A stretch of DNA of 64,000 bases from Paenibacillus sp. RUD330 (GTDB lineage Bacteria > Bacillota > Bacilli > Paenibacillales > Paenibacillaceae). The position numbers and the translations under genes are program-made. Shown here in pieces: positions 37,640 through 47,410 of this stretch. Below the pieces are notes generated by a model, which worked only from the letters and a program-made list of their open reading frames with translations, made no database searches and was not told the DNA's origin. The DNA lies in assembly GCF_002243345.2 (NCBI RefSeq), contig NZ_CP022655.2, forward strand, positions 4,706,001 to 4,770,000, in the 5' to 3' direction. Positions within the stretch are counted from its first letter, which is position 1. The number at the start of each line of letters is the position of its first letter.

Positions 37640-37749
37640 GAATGGATGCACCCTTTCTATGAAAAACGAATCCTCTTTGCTAGATTCTATGAGAGAGGGT
37701 CCGGCTCTATGACAAGCTTGCCTCATCCATTCCCCGCCCGGCGCTGGCG

Positions 37750-38700
37750 TTACTTCTTCAAGCCCGGCTTCGGCCTTCTCTGCGACCAGAACGATCCCAG
37801 AGCCTCCGGGTCGTCCGTGAGGATGCCGTCCGCCCCCGCCGCCGCGGCCTTGAGCGCCTGCCGCTTGCTGTCGACCGTCCAGATGAACGTATGCAGGCCG
37901 CTGTCGTGGATCATCTTCACCTTGAGCGGCTTGGCCAGCTGCTTGCGGATATTGGCGTAATCGGCCCATTCCGCCATGGCGTGCAGCGCCGCCGGATTCA
38001 GCGCCTTGTCTTCCGAGATCAGCACGCCCAGCGGAATCGACGGCAACAAGGCGTGGAACTGCTTGAGCGCGGGAATGTGGAACGACTGGACCATGACGGG
38101 CTCCTTCTTCCAGGGCGGGCCGTTCACCGCGTCCTGCAGGCGGATTTCGCCGTTGATGCCGCAGCGTCTCATCGCTTCCGCCACCGCCTGCACGAGGCCC
38201 GGCTGCCGCTCGGCGTCCTTCAGCTCGATGAGCAGGCCGATGCGGTTGTAATAGCGCAGCAGGACGTCCTCGAGCAGCGGAATCCGCTGTCCGGCGAAGC
38301 GAGGAGAGAACCAGGCTCCGGCGTCCAGCCGCTTCAGCTCTTCCGCCGTGCGGAGCGAGGCCCTTCCTTTGCCGCCGGTCGTCCGTTCAAGGTTTTCGTC
38401 ATGCAGCACGAACGGGATGCCGTCGGCGGACAGCTGGACATCCAGCTCGATGTAATCGGCTCCCTGGCGGACGGCCAGATCGAAAGCCGCCAGCGTGTTC
38501 TCCGGCGCATAGGCCGAAGCTCCCCTGTGCGCGAGAATGAGCGGGCGGGCCGGCGCTTGGGCTGAAGCTGTCCGGACCGGAGCCTTCGCTTTGAGGGCGT
38601 CTGCGCGCGCAGGCAGCGCTTGCAGAAGAAGCAGCGCCGCGCAAAGGCCGATCCCCATTTTTGCCGCGGCCGGCCCGATTTTCTTCCATCCGCTCCTCAT
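37750..38700 (-). CDS. secreted glycerophosphodiester phosphodiesterase
   Basis: GlpQ/UgpQ-type enzyme hydrolysing glycerophosphodiesters to glycerol-3-phosphate, outside the membrane here. Signal peptide MGIGLCAALLLLQALPARADA. Catalytic signatures LAHRGASAYAPENTLAAFDLA (His and Glu), ELDVQLSADGIPFVLHDENLERTT (metal Glu/Asp and second His) and ELKD. Possible substrates are phospholipid head groups or teichoic acid fragments, inferred. ATG 38700 follows GGGGGATAAGG. 316 aa. Confidence 0.93.
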   Translation of the reverse strand: MRSGWKKIGPAAAKMGIGLCAALLLLQALPARADALKAKAPVRTASAQAPARPLILAHRGASAYAPENTLAAFDLAVRQGADYIELDVQLSADGIPFVLHDENLERTTGGKGRASLRTAEELKRLDAGAWFSPRFAGQRIPLLEDVLLRYYNRIGLLIELKDAERQPGLVQAVAEAMRRCGINGEIRLQDAVNGPPWKKEPVMVQSFHIPALKQFHALLPSIPLGVLISEDKALNPAALHAMAEWADYANIRKQLAKPLKVKMIHDSGLHTFIWTVDSKRQALKAAAAGADGILTDDPEALGSFWSQRRPKPGLKK

Positions 38701-38771
38701 GCCTTATCCCCCCTGGAGTTCCCTTTATGTCTACTATGTCCCAAAAAGGAGTTATTTACCACTGCAAAACA

Positions 38772-38817
38772 AAGGCCGCTTTTGCGGCAGACGAGATCTG
38801 CCCGCAAAAGCGGCCTT
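38772..38817 (-). terminator. terminator of bcp
   Basis: AAGGCCGCTTTTGCGG pairs with CCGCAAAAGCGGCCTT (one bulge), followed leftwards by TTTGTTTT. The stem is near-symmetrical, so it may also act rightwards. Confidence 0.85.
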
Positions 38818-38857
38818 ACAGACGTTCGAGAGCCGAGACTCCGGCAGTTCGTTCCCT

Positions 38858-39340
38858 TCAGCCGGGATCCGGAGCAAGGCTTGCAAGCACGTCGGCTGCG
38901 TGGCCCTTCACCTTGACGCCACGCCATTCCTTGACGAGACGCCCTTCCTCGTCGATGAGAAAGGTCGACCGGACCACGCCCATATATTCGCGGCCGTACA
39001 GCTTCTTGAGCTGCCAGACGCCATAGGCTTCGCAGGCGGCATGCTCCGGATCGGACAGCAGCGGGAACGGAAGCCCGTGCTTGTCCCGGAACCGATGATG
39101 GGACTTGACCGGATCCGGGCTGATGCCGAGGACAACCGCCCCTTGGCCGTCGAAATCCGGCCAAGCATCGCGGAAATCGCAAGCCTCCTGCGTGCAGCTC
39201 GAGGTCAGATCCTTGGGATAGAAATACAGAATGACCTTTCGGCCGCGATATTGGCTCAGGGTGACGGCCTCCCGTTCCGCTCCTGCAGCGGGCAGCGTGA
39301 AATCGGGCGCCGGCTGTCCCGGCGCTGGCGTGGCTGACAT
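38858..39340 (-). CDS. bcp: PrxQ/Bcp-type peroxiredoxin
   Basis: Thioredoxin-fold peroxidase reducing hydroperoxides. DLTSSCTQEACDFRD holds the peroxidatic Cys and, four residues on, the resolving Cys (C-x4-C). YFYPKD and the downstream Arg in GVVRSTFLID complete the site. The usual PGCT is SSCT, so the conserved Pro before the first Cys is replaced. ATG 39340 follows GAGGAGGAG. 160 aa. Confidence 0.92.
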   Translation of the reverse strand: MSATPAPGQPAPDFTLPAAGAEREAVTLSQYRGRKVILYFYPKDLTSSCTQEACDFRDAWPDFDGQGAVVLGISPDPVKSHHRFRDKHGLPFPLLSDPEHAACEAYGVWQLKKLYGREYMGVVRSTFLIDEEGRLVKEWRGVKVKGHAADVLASLAPDPG

Positions 39341-39436
39341 GATGTCTCCTCCTCGTTGGGCTCTGGCCCTTTGCGTATGGCAACCGTTCTTTCTGCGGCA
39401 AGCCTGCCGCCTCATGGAGGCAGGGAGCTCTCTGCG

Positions 39437-40237
39437 CTACGAGCCTGCGCCCCGGTATCTCTTGACCCCGTGGTTCCATACGGCCATGCCGACCGTCATG
39501 AAGACGATGCCGACAACCGGCGTCAGCAGCGCGAGCTGCGACAATCCGTCCCCATGGTCTCCGAGGAAATACGAGGCCGGGATGACGCCCACGAAGGCGA
39601 AAGGGATGAGCCAGGTGAGCAGGAAGCGGATGACTTTATTGTAGATATTGACAGGATAGCGTCCGTAGTTCTGGATATTGAACATCAGCGGCAGAATGCC
39701 GGTCGGCGCATCCGAGTAGAACGAGATGGCCGTCAGCGCCGTATAGATGCCTCCGTACACGAGCACCGCCCCCAGCACCAGCACGATCATGACCGGGATG
39801 TCCCACCACTCCAGCGGCAAGCCCAGCTTCAGCCAGCAGGAGATCATGATGGCGATGCCCGCCAGAGAGCCGATGAGCGAAGGCGGATCCATATTCTCCA
39901 GCGTCACCTGGAACCAGTTGTGGGCGGGACGGGTCAGTACCCGGTCCATCTCGCCTTTGGTAATGTAGCGGTCGCTGAAATTCCACAGATTGAAGAACGT
40001 GCCGAAGATTCCGAACGGGACCATGAAAAACCCGTAGACGAAAATGACTTCCGCCTCGCTCCAGCCGCCGAGCGTCGGCGTATGCTGGAAGACGACCAGG
40101 ATGAAGATGAGGTTGGCCGCCTGGAAGCTGAGATCCGACAGCACCTCGATCCAGAAGTCGGCCCGGTAGGTCAGCTTCGTTTTGGCGTAATTCTTGAAGT
40201 AGTCCATCAGCAGCGACAGATAGAAACGCAGCTTCAT
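39437..40237 (-). CDS. ABC-2-type permease (DUF990/COG3694 family)
   Basis: Six predicted membrane helices; resembles the second of the paired DUF990 permeases that sit beside a COG4586 ATPase. Starts MKLRFYLSLLMDYFKNYAKTKLTYRADFWIE, shows GEMDRVLTRP in the cytoplasmic loop. 266 aa. It follows its partner by 3 bp. Substrate unknown; likely export. Confidence 0.88.
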   Translation of the reverse strand: MKLRFYLSLLMDYFKNYAKTKLTYRADFWIEVLSDLSFQAANLIFILVVFQHTPTLGGWSEAEVIFVYGFFMVPFGIFGTFFNLWNFSDRYITKGEMDRVLTRPAHNWFQVTLENMDPPSLIGSLAGIAIMISCWLKLGLPLEWWDIPVMIVLVLGAVLVYGGIYTALTAISFYSDAPTGILPLMFNIQNYGRYPVNIYNKVIRFLLTWLIPFAFVGVIPASYFLGDHGDGLSQLALLTPVVGIVFMTVGMAVWNHGVKRYRGAGS

Positions 40238-40240
40238 GTC

Positions 40241-41035
40241 TCAGCCCCCCTGTACGAACAGCCGGGTTCGCGCGGAACGCCATACGAGCGCGATCGGCAG
40301 CAGCAGAATGAGGAACCAGAGCAGCTGCAGGCCCAAGACGCCGCCGATCTCGCTGGCGGGAGTCCTTCCCGTGAACACCGAGCTCGGCAGATAGGTGATC
40401 GCCTGGAACGGCAGCCATTTCATGGCGCCCTCCAGCCAGCCGGGAAAAAAGCTGATCGGAACGATGACCCCCGAGAACAGATCGACCGCTACCCTCTTCA
40501 GCCGCATCATGCCTTCGCTGCTTTCGACGAAGAACGCCGCCAGGCCGGTCAGGATGTTGATCTGCGAGTTGATCAGGAAGCTGAAGAACAGCATGACGAG
40601 ATACACCGCCCAGATGCCGGGGTCGGACGGAAGCTTCACCGGGAACAGCAGGCAGGCCAGAGCCATGCCGGGAATCATGAACAGCAGGAAGCGGAAGATG
40701 CCTTCCCCGAAGCCCTGCATCATCTTGACGACCAGATAGTTGTAAGGCCGGATCATCTGGATCGCCACGCTCCCGTCGCGGATCTCGTTGCCGATCTCCC
40801 GGTCCAGATTATTGAAATAGAACGCTCGGGCCATCCAGGATACGGCGACGTAAGTGGTCATTTGGCTGACCGTGAATCCGCCGAGCGTATCCTGCTGCCC
40901 GTAGATGGCCCCCCACAGGAAGTAGTAAGCCCCGATGTTAATCGCATAAATAATGATGCCGCTGTAATAGTTAACGCGGTAAGCAAGCATCATCAGGAAG
41001 CGGATCCGGATCAGGTCCAGATAGGCGCTAGCCAC
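40241..41035 (-). CDS. ABC-2-type permease (DUF990/COG4587 family)
   Basis: Six helices, with IRDGSVAIQMIRPYNYLV in the loop, equivalent to the partner's GEMDRVLTRP. Start is GTG at 41035 inside the ATPase gene's last codons (8-bp overlap), with AAGGGG upstream. 264 aa. It pairs with the gene at 39437 as a heterodimer. Confidence 0.88.
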   Translation of the reverse strand: MASAYLDLIRIRFLMMLAYRVNYYSGIIIYAINIGAYYFLWGAIYGQQDTLGGFTVSQMTTYVAVSWMARAFYFNNLDREIGNEIRDGSVAIQMIRPYNYLVVKMMQGFGEGIFRFLLFMIPGMALACLLFPVKLPSDPGIWAVYLVMLFFSFLINSQINILTGLAAFFVESSEGMMRLKRVAVDLFSGVIVPISFFPGWLEGAMKWLPFQAITYLPSSVFTGRTPASEIGGVLGLQLLWFLILLLPIALVWRSARTRLFVQGG

Positions 41036-42350
41036 GTTTCACCGGCCCCTTCCCTTCCGCCCCTGCGAGGACAGGCGTTCCCGCATCGGGCTCGGACAAG
41101 GCGTCCCCGCCGTCACGGTCGCCGGGATCGAGGGCGTCCCGTCCCGCCGGCTGCTGCGGTCCGGCCGCGGCTGCGGATGCCTCCGCCAGCGGCATGGACG
41201 GCGATTCGCCGCCCGGAGCCTTCGCTTCTCCGCTGTCTGCCGAAGCTCCGGGCGGCGAGCCTGCCTCGCCGCCTGCGCCGGAGCCGTCCGGGGCATCTAC
41301 GGCAAGCTCCGCCGCTCTCGCCTTGCCCGGTGACTGGGCATCCCCAGACTGGTAGATTTCGCGCACGATCTCGTCGGTGTTCGTCTCGATGATCTTCATG
41401 TCGCGGATTTCCAGGCCGGCGTCGCCGACGACGCGGGCGAGCGCTTCCGACACGTTCACCTCATGCGGCAGCCACATCGAGGCCGTCACTTCGTTGTCCA
41501 GCCTCCATTCCACGCCCTCCAGCCCGGAGGTCAGCGCCCGCAGGCGTTCCGCCTGCACCCGGCCTGCGAACTGGAACACGATCTCGCGCCCGCGGCTCCA
41601 GCGGCTCTTCAGCTCTTCCAGGCCGCCGTCATAAATAATGCGCCCGTCATCCAGCATGATGACTCTGGAGCAGAGCGCTTCAATATCCTGAAGATCATGG
41701 GTCGTAAGCAGGATGGTCGTGCCGTGTTCGCGGTTCATTGTTTTCAGGAAATCCCGGATCTCCGTCTTCACGACGATATCGAGCCCGATCGTAGGCTCGT
41801 CCAGGAACAGGATCGACGGATTATGCAGCAGGCTCGCCACGATCTCGCAGCGCATCCGCTGGCCGAGGCTCAGCTTGCGAACGGGACGGTTCAGCAGCTC
41901 GCCCAGCTGCAGACGCTCCACCAGCTCATCCAGACGCTTGCGGTAGTCCGCCTCCGGCACCCGGTACACCTTGCGCAGCAGCTGGAACGACTCGACGACG
42001 CCGATGTCCCACCACAGCTGGGACCTTTGGCCGAACACGACGCCGATCCCTCCGACAAACTTCTCCCTATCCTTATGCGGCACGTAGCCGTTGACCCTCA
42101 AATGGCCGGATGTCGGCACGAGGATGCCGGTCAGCATCTTGATCGTGGTCGATTTTCCAGCCCCGTTCTCTCCGATATATCCACAGATTTCCCCTTGGGG
42201 AATCTCGAAGGAGATGTCCTTCACGGCGGCTACCTCGCGGTATTCGCGCTTGAATAGATCCTTGAGGGCCCCGGACAGCCCTTCGCGGTTTTTCTGCACG
42301 CGGAACTCCTTGCGCAGATCCCGCACCTCTATAGCCGGCTTCTTGCTCAT
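41028..42350 (-). CDS. ABC transporter ATPase (COG4586 type) with long disordered tail
   Basis: Energises the two permeases that follow. Walker A GENGAGKST, Q-loop GQRSQLWWD, signature LSLGQRMRCE (the COG4586 variant of LSGGQ), Walker B LFLDEPTIGLD, H-loop TTHD. The ATPase domain plus family-specific C-terminal region ends near residue 345. The last roughly 95 residues are Ala/Gly/Asp/Glu/Pro-rich with no fold evident, which is unusual. ATG 42350 follows AGAGGAG. Confidence 0.92.
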   Translation of the reverse strand: MSKKPAIEVRDLRKEFRVQKNREGLSGALKDLFKREYREVAAVKDISFEIPQGEICGYIGENGAGKSTTIKMLTGILVPTSGHLRVNGYVPHKDREKFVGGIGVVFGQRSQLWWDIGVVESFQLLRKVYRVPEADYRKRLDELVERLQLGELLNRPVRKLSLGQRMRCEIVASLLHNPSILFLDEPTIGLDIVVKTEIRDFLKTMNREHGTTILLTTHDLQDIEALCSRVIMLDDGRIIYDGGLEELKSRWSRGREIVFQFAGRVQAERLRALTSGLEGVEWRLDNEVTASMWLPHEVNVSEALARVVGDAGLEIRDMKIIETNTDEIVREIYQSGDAQSPGKARAAELAVDAPDGSGAGGEAGSPPGASADSGEAKAPGGESPSMPLAEASAAAAGPQQPAGRDALDPGDRDGGDALSEPDAGTPVLAGAEGKGPVKRG

Positions 42351-42424
42351 GCGTAGCTCCTCTCGTAAGGCGACTCGACATTTCCCGGGAAATTGGGAGT
42401 GATTTCCTCTCCCGCGGTTAAAAC

Positions 42425-42453
42425 TTGCGTCCAACCGACCCCGGATTTATAAT
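42425..42453 (+). promoter_or_regulatory. sigma-A promoter of the LCP gene
   Basis: TTGCGT (42425-42430), 17-nt spacer, perfect TATAAT (42448-42453). The leader is about 215 nt, and 42351-42675 holds no gene or terminator-like hairpin I can support. Confidence 0.7.
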
Positions 42454-42675
42454 TTTATGATATGTTACGACAGCCGGGGGAAGCAAGCCGGACAGCATTC
42501 CCCAGGATCGGCCAGCAGAGCCCATAACCCGGCGGCCGGCTGCATTGGCGCCTTGCTCCAGCGCGTCGGACAGGCTCCAATTGCCGCCCGGGGGTTCAAT
42601 ATCCCGACTTTTCTGCCGATTTGTTCCGTTAGAATCCATTTCAGCCTCAACATGCGAAGGGAGTTACACCGCCGA

Positions 42676-43749
42676 ATGGAAAGCAGAAAAAGTCGGCAGC
42701 AGGGCTCATCCAAGCCGAAGCCGCCAAAACGAAAGCGACGGACTTGGTTATGGGTGCTCTTCAGCGTCCTGCTTATTATGGCCGCTGCCATAGCCTATTA
42801 TATTGTCGACAATGTCAGGGCGCTTGACGAGCTCCAGAAGCCGCCGGACAAGTCCAAATTCACCCAGTTCGAGAACGACGCCTCGCTGGAGCAGCCTCCC
42901 GAGTGGGAAGGCAAGGAGCGAGTGAACATCCTGTTCATGGGAGGGGACGGACGCGAGAACAAGAGCCCGAACGAACCGGCCCGCTCCGATTCCATGATGG
43001 TGCTGTCGATCGATCCCGTCACGAAGAAAGCCCATCTCTTCTCCCTGCTCCGCGACACGTACGTGAGCATTCCCGGCCACGGCAAGGGCCGCGCCAACGA
43101 AGCGATCGTGCAGGGCGGCTACAAGCTGTCGATGCAGATGATCAGCGAACTGACGGGACTTGAGATCCAGTATTATATATACACCGAATTCGAAGGCTTC
43201 AAATCGCTTGTCGACGCCATCGGCGGCATCGACATCGATGTCGAGAAGAGGATGAAGTACACCGACAACGCCGACGGCAACCGATACGACATCGACCTGC
43301 AGAAGGGCTACCAGCACTTGAACGGCGACCAGGCGCTCCAATACGTCCGGTTCCGCCACGATGCGACGAGCGACTTCACCCGCACCGAGCGCCAGCGCAA
43401 GTTCCTCAGCGCCGTCGCCGTCAAGATGCAGGATCTCGGCAACATCACCAAGCTGAGCTCGATCATCCGCAGCGTCAGCCCGTATGTCGAAACGAATCTG
43501 TCGTCCGACGACATGTTCAAGCTCGGCCAGCTCGGCTTCGGCCTCCGCAACGCGGGTACCGCCCAGCTGCCGCCTAGCGATCTGCTCGCCGACGAGAAGA
43601 TCGGCGGCGCATCCGTGCTCACCGTCCGCAACGAAGCCAAGCTTCGCGACTATGTGCAGGAGGTCCTGACGGAGGATGATTCCCAGCCGGAGCCGGCCGC
43701 GAATTCCGGCGCGGAAAATGCTTCGAATGCTGGGGCAGGCAGCCCTTAG
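42676..43749 (+). CDS. LytR-CpsA-Psr (LCP) family wall-polymer ligase
   Basis: LCP enzymes move undecaprenyl-linked glycopolymers such as wall teichoic acid onto peptidoglycan, on the outer face of the membrane. A short basic cytoplasmic N-terminus and one helix (WLWVLFSVLLIMAAAIAYYI) are followed by the LCP domain: FMGGDGR, ARSDSMMVLSIDP, LLRDTYV and QYVRFRHD with the pyrophosphate-binding Arg residues. The tail is Glu/Ala-rich. ATG 42676 has AAGGGAG at 12 nt, somewhat long. TagO (2100) would make the lipid-linked substrate. Confidence 0.93.
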   Translation: MESRKSRQQGSSKPKPPKRKRRTWLWVLFSVLLIMAAAIAYYIVDNVRALDELQKPPDKSKFTQFENDASLEQPPEWEGKERVNILFMGGDGRENKSPNEPARSDSMMVLSIDPVTKKAHLFSLLRDTYVSIPGHGKGRANEAIVQGGYKLSMQMISELTGLEIQYYIYTEFEGFKSLVDAIGGIDIDVEKRMKYTDNADGNRYDIDLQKGYQHLNGDQALQYVRFRHDATSDFTRTERQRKFLSAVAVKMQDLGNITKLSSIIRSVSPYVETNLSSDDMFKLGQLGFGLRNAGTAQLPPSDLLADEKIGGASVLTVRNEAKLRDYVQEVLTEDDSQPEPAANSGAENASNAGAGSP

Positions 43750-43758
43750 CAGGTTCAG

Positions 43759-44009
43759 GCAGTCCGCAGCAAGGAAAAGCAGTCCGGAGCATGGACTAGA
43801 AGTCCGCAGCAAGGACAGCAGTCCGGAGCAGGTACAGCAGTCCGGAGCCGGGACAAAGAAGTCCGGAGCAGGTACAGCAGTCCGGAGCCGGGACAACAGT
43901 CTGGAGCCGGGACAAAGAAGTCCGCAGCAAGGACAGCAGTCCGCAGCAAGGACAGCAGTCCGCAGCAGGGACAGCAGTCCGGAGCAGGTACAGCTGTCCG
44001 GAGCCGGGA
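43759..44009 (+). repeat. 18-bp tandem repeat, about 13 copies
   Basis: Unit CAGTCCGGAGCAGGTACA with variants (CGCAGCAAGGACA, GGAGCCGGGACA); some units are 21 bp through an extra AAG. It begins 10 bp after the LCP stop. Further right (44049-44160) a looser repeat of GCCGGAGCAACCTT occurs 2-3 times. 43750-44409 holds no convincing gene: frames through it are Ser/Gln/Gly repeats without a ribosome site. Confidence 0.88.
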
Positions 44010-44409
44010 GGCTTGCTCTTGCCAACTTCGCCAGCCCGGATAACCTTTTGCCTCCATAGCCGGAGCAACCTTGCCCTGACAGGCTCTCATCCTTGGCCTC
44101 CAAGGCCGGAGCAACCTTAGCCCACAAGGCAGCAACCCTGGTCTGCAACGCCGGAAGAGAATATCGGCCCGACCGTCTTAACTGAAGCCTTGACCCGATA
44201 GGGCAGGACCATCCCCCGAGGATGCGTCTTGCCCTCCTTTCTTGACGGCTGCGCGGCGGTCAGCTCTCCTGCTCGGCCCGCGTGTTTCCAGCCGGCCCAT
44301 GCTTGCAGCCCGCTTTCCGCCATACTTCCGTTGCAGCCGGCCGATATTTCCGAATTGTCGATCCGCCCCTACCCCCTTATCCCAACCCTTATCTTCCAGG
44401 AGGCCTATC

Positions 44410-45756
44410 ATGTCCCTTTCAACCGATCCCTTCGCCGTCCCCGGCTCTTCCCGAGCCCGCTCCGAGGAGCTGTACGGCGAAGCTCTCCAGCATATCGTCG
44501 GCGGCGTCAACAGTCCGAGCCGCTCCTTCAAGGCGGTCGGCGGCGGCGCTCCCGTGTTCATGAAGCGTGCCGAAGGCCCTTATTTCTGGGATGTCGACGG
44601 CAATAAATATGTCGATTACCTGTGTGCTTACGGTCCGATCATTACGGGCCACGCCCATCCGCATATTACGGAAGCGATCAGCCGGGCAGCGGCCAACGGC
44701 ACGCTCTACGGCACGCCGACGGAGCTCGAAATCAAGCTGGCGCGCATGCTGAAGGAAGCCATCCCGTCCATGGACAAGGTCCGCTTCGTCAATTCCGGCA
44801 CAGAGGCCGTCATGACGACGATCCGCGTCGCCCGGGCCTACACGGGGCGCAACAAGATCATCAAGTTCGCCGGCTGTTACCACGGCCACTCCGATCTCGT
44901 ACTCGTCGCCGCCGGATCAGGCCCTTCCACGCTTGGCATTCCGGACAGCGCGGGCATTCCGCAGAGCATCGCCAGCGAAGTCGTCACGGTGCCGTTCAAT
45001 GATATTCCGGCGCTGAAGGCGGCTTTGGAGCGTTGGGGCAGCGAGACGGCCGCCGTCATGGTAGAGCCGATCGTCGGCAACTTCGGCATGGTCATGCCGG
45101 AGCCCGGCTTCCTCGAGGAGCTGTGCCGCTTGACGCGCGAAGCCGGAGCTCTCGTCATCTACGACGAGGTCATTACGGCGTTCCGCTTCCACTACGGCAG
45201 CGCCCAGACCTTCGCCGCATTCCCGGATTACGCCGCCATCGAGCCGGATCTGACCGCGCTGGGCAAAATCATCGGCGGCGGGCTGCCGATCGGCGCCTAT
45301 GGCGGCCGCAAAATCATCATGGAGCAGGTCGCTCCGCTCGGCCCCGCCTATCAGGCGGGCACGATGGCCGGCAATCCGGCCTCCATCGCCTCCGGCATCG
45401 CCTGCCTGGAGGTTCTGCAGGAGCCCGGCGTCTATGAGCGCATGGACCGTCTAGCCGCAGGGCTGGCAGACGGCCTGGCCGATCTTGCGGCTCGCCACGG
45501 CATTCCGCTGACGGTCAACCGGATCCGCGGCGCTTTCTCCACCCACTTCTGCGACCATCCGGTCACGAATTACGACCAGGCGCAGGATACGGACGGCGAG
45601 CAGTTCGCCCGCTTCTTCCGCCTCATGCTGGAGCGCGGCATCTGCCTCGCGCCATCCAAGTACGAGGCCTGGTTCCTGACGACGGCGCATGCGGAAGCCG
45701 ACATCGCCCGGACTCTGGAGGCGGCGGCGGAATCGTTCGCGGCCATGTCGAGCTAG
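44410..45756 (+). CDS. hemL: glutamate-1-semialdehyde 2,1-aminomutase
   Basis: PLP enzyme that forms 5-aminolevulinate for haem, and cobalamin where made. PLP Lys lies in [53 protein letters not shown] and [10 protein letters not shown] are family signatures. 448 aa, slightly longer than the usual 430. ATG 44410 follows AGGAGG by 7 nt. It stands alone rather than in a hem operon, so it may be the second paralogue (GsaB type) common in Bacillales. Confidence 0.95.
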   Translation: MSLSTDPFAVPGSSRARSEELYGEALQHIVGGVNSPSRSFKAVGGGAPVFMKRAEGPYFWDVDGNKYVDYLCAYGPIITGHAHPHITEAISRAAANGTLYGTPTELEIKLARMLKEAIPSMDKVRFVNSGTEAVMTTIRVARAYTGRNKIIKFAGCYHGHSDLVLVAAGSGPSTLGIPDSAGIPQSIASEVVTVPFNDIPALKAALERWGSETAAVMVEPIVGNFGMVMPEPGFLEELCRLTREAGALVIYDEVITAFRFHYGSAQTFAAFPDYAAIEPDLTALGKIIGGGLPIGAYGGRKIIMEQVAPLGPAYQAGTMAGNPASIASGIACLEVLQEPGVYERMDRLAAGLADGLADLAARHGIPLTVNRIRGAFSTHFCDHPVTNYDQAQDTDGEQFARFFRLMLERGICLAPSKYEAWFLTTAHAEADIARTLEAAAESFAAMSS

Positions 45757-45775
45757 AAGCCCAAGCATGCTGCCC

Positions 45776-45828
45776 AAAAAAGAGCGGTCTCCGAAAGTCA
45801 TTTCCGACTTCCGGAACCGCTCTTTTTT
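45776..45828 (+). terminator. terminator of hemL
   Basis: AAAAAAGAGCGGT / ACCGCTCTTTTTT plus inner AAGTC/GACTT arms form a long stem with T6 on the right. It is 20 bp after the stop and just before repeat array B. Confidence 0.92.
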
Positions 45829-45854
45829 AGGTTTATTTGCTCCAAGGGGCTGCA

Positions 45855-46460
45855 TGAGCAGGCTTTAAGGCTCGAAACAAGCCTTATCGGCACTCCTCGG
45901 GCTGCATGAGCAGGCTTTAAGGCTCGAAACAAGCCTTATCGGCACTCCTCGGGCTGCATGAGCAGGCTTTAAGGCTCGAAACAGGCCTTATTGCCCTCCT
46001 CGGGCTGCATGAGCAGGCTGTAAGGCTCGAAACAGGCCTTATCGGCACTCCTCGGCCTGCATGAGCAGGCTTTAAGGCTCGAAACAAGCCTTATCGACCC
46101 TCCTCGGGCTGCATGAGCAGGCTTTAAGGCTCGAAACAAGCCTTATCGGCACTCCTCGGGCTGCATGAGCAGGCTTTAAGGCTCGAAACAAGCCTTATCG
46201 GCACTCCTCGGGCTGCATGAGCAGGCTTTAAGGCTCGAAACAAGCCTTATCGGCCCTCCTCGGGCTGCATGAGCAGGCTTTAAGACTCGAAACAGGCCTT
46301 ATTGGCCCTCCTCCGGCTGCATGAGCAGGCTTTAAGACTCGAAACAGGCCTTATCGGCACTCCTCGGGCTGCATGAGCAGGATTTAAGGCTCGAAACAAG
46401 CCTTATCGGCACTCCTCGGGCTGCATGAGCAGGCTTTAAGACTCGAAACAAGCCTTATTG
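45855..46460 (-). repeat. 52-bp hairpin repeat array B (12 units) between hemL and the kinase gene
   Basis: Cores (AAGGCTTGTTTCGAGCCTT on the minus strand) begin on the plus strand at 45867, 45919, 45971, 46022, 46074, 46126, 46178, 46230, 46282, 46334, 46386 and 46438. Ten of the eleven intervals are 52 bp and one is 51. The spacer (GCCTGCTCATGCAGCCCGAG on the minus strand) differs from arrays A and C except near the core. The array lies between convergent genes, past the hemL terminator. Confidence 0.95.
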
Positions 46461-46572
46461 CTCTTAGGGTCAGCCGGATCCGTCCGTATTAAGCATGCTT
46501 TCAATACATGAATCAGGAGAGCCCTCGGATTGCGGTGGGTCGGTTCGGAAGAGCACGCATTCATTTTCACGC

Positions 46573-47139
46573 TCAAATGCTGCGCGGCATCGGCTGAGCT
46601 GCCTTGAACCGGATCCATTCCAGAAGCATTTCCCCGCCTTTAGCGGTTGGAAGCGAGCCATTGAGCACGAGATCCGCTTGCCAGCGGGTCGGCTCCACCC
46701 AACTATCATGCCGCGGCCGCACCAGCTCCAAATACTCCCTGACCGTCTCCTCCTGCGTATATTTGCCGCTCTTGAACTTCCCGAGCCGGCGGGCCAGCCG
46801 CTCGTCGGAAGGGCAATCGACGAAAATCTTATAATCCAGCCTATCCACCAATTCCTTGACGGCAAACAGCAGAAAGCCCTCGATCAGCACAATGTCCTCT
46901 TCCTCCAGCGCCTCCCGGAGTTCCCGGCCGACCGCCTCAAGATCCAAAGCGTCCGGATGATTGAAATCCTCATACTCTTGGCCGCTGAGCGGGGCGATCG
47001 TCCGGGGACGCAGCTCTCTGTAGAACTTGTCCATATGGATCACTCGGACGCGAAACTCTTCCAGATTCCCTGCCAAATAGCGGCTCAAGGTTGTTTTCCC
47101 GCTGCCCGTACCTCCCGCGATGCCGACGCATAACGCCAT
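46573..47139 (-). CDS. uridine-kinase-like P-loop kinase
   Basis: Starts CVGIAGGTGSGKTTLSRYLA with a full Walker A. MDKFYRELRPR matches the uridine kinase substrate Asp region, EGFLLF the Walker B-like strand, and RLARRLGKF the lid. At 188 aa it is shorter than Udk (about 210), so it is probably a paralogue; phosphoryl acceptor uncertain. ATG 47139 follows GGAGGGGATAAC. Confidence 0.85.
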   Translation of the reverse strand: MALCVGIAGGTGSGKTTLSRYLAGNLEEFRVRVIHMDKFYRELRPRTIAPLSGQEYEDFNHPDALDLEAVGRELREALEEEDIVLIEGFLLFAVKELVDRLDYKIFVDCPSDERLARRLGKFKSGKYTQEETVREYLELVRPRHDSWVEPTRWQADLVLNGSLPTAKGGEMLLEWIRFKAAQPMPRSI

Positions 47140-47263
47140 GTTATCCCCTCCTGCCGATCTGCACCATGACTACCTTCCTTCTTGTCTTTGCTCAACCTAT
47201 CGCTGCACATCCTGTCGCTGCTCTTCCTCGGAAAATTCATTCTTTCTGCTCCTCATCCTGCTG

Positions 47264-47410
47264 TCCTATCCTGCTGTCCTATCCTCTTGTCCTATCCTGC
47301 TTTCCTATCCTGCTTTCCTAACCTGCTGTCCTGACCTGCTGTCCTATCTCGCTGTCCTATCCTGCTATCCTATCTGCTATCCTATCTGCTATCCTATCCT
47401 GCGTCCCTAT
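47264..47410. repeat. 13-bp tandem repeat, about 11 copies
   Basis: Unit TCCTATCCTGCTG with single-base variants; two units are 12 bp. Strand asymmetry is extreme (almost no G on the plus strand except one per unit). The rest of 47140-47700 holds no gene I can support. Confidence 0.85.

Noticed and set aside
43676-44059. ORF through the 18-bp repeats after the LCP gene
   Set aside because: The product is only Ser/Gln/Gly repeats, with no ribosome site. Repeats with a period divisible by three stay open by chance.
45855-46460. CRISPR-like appearance of the 52-bp arrays
   Set aside because: The spacers are repeated along with the cores, there are no unique sequences between repeats, and no cas genes are nearby.
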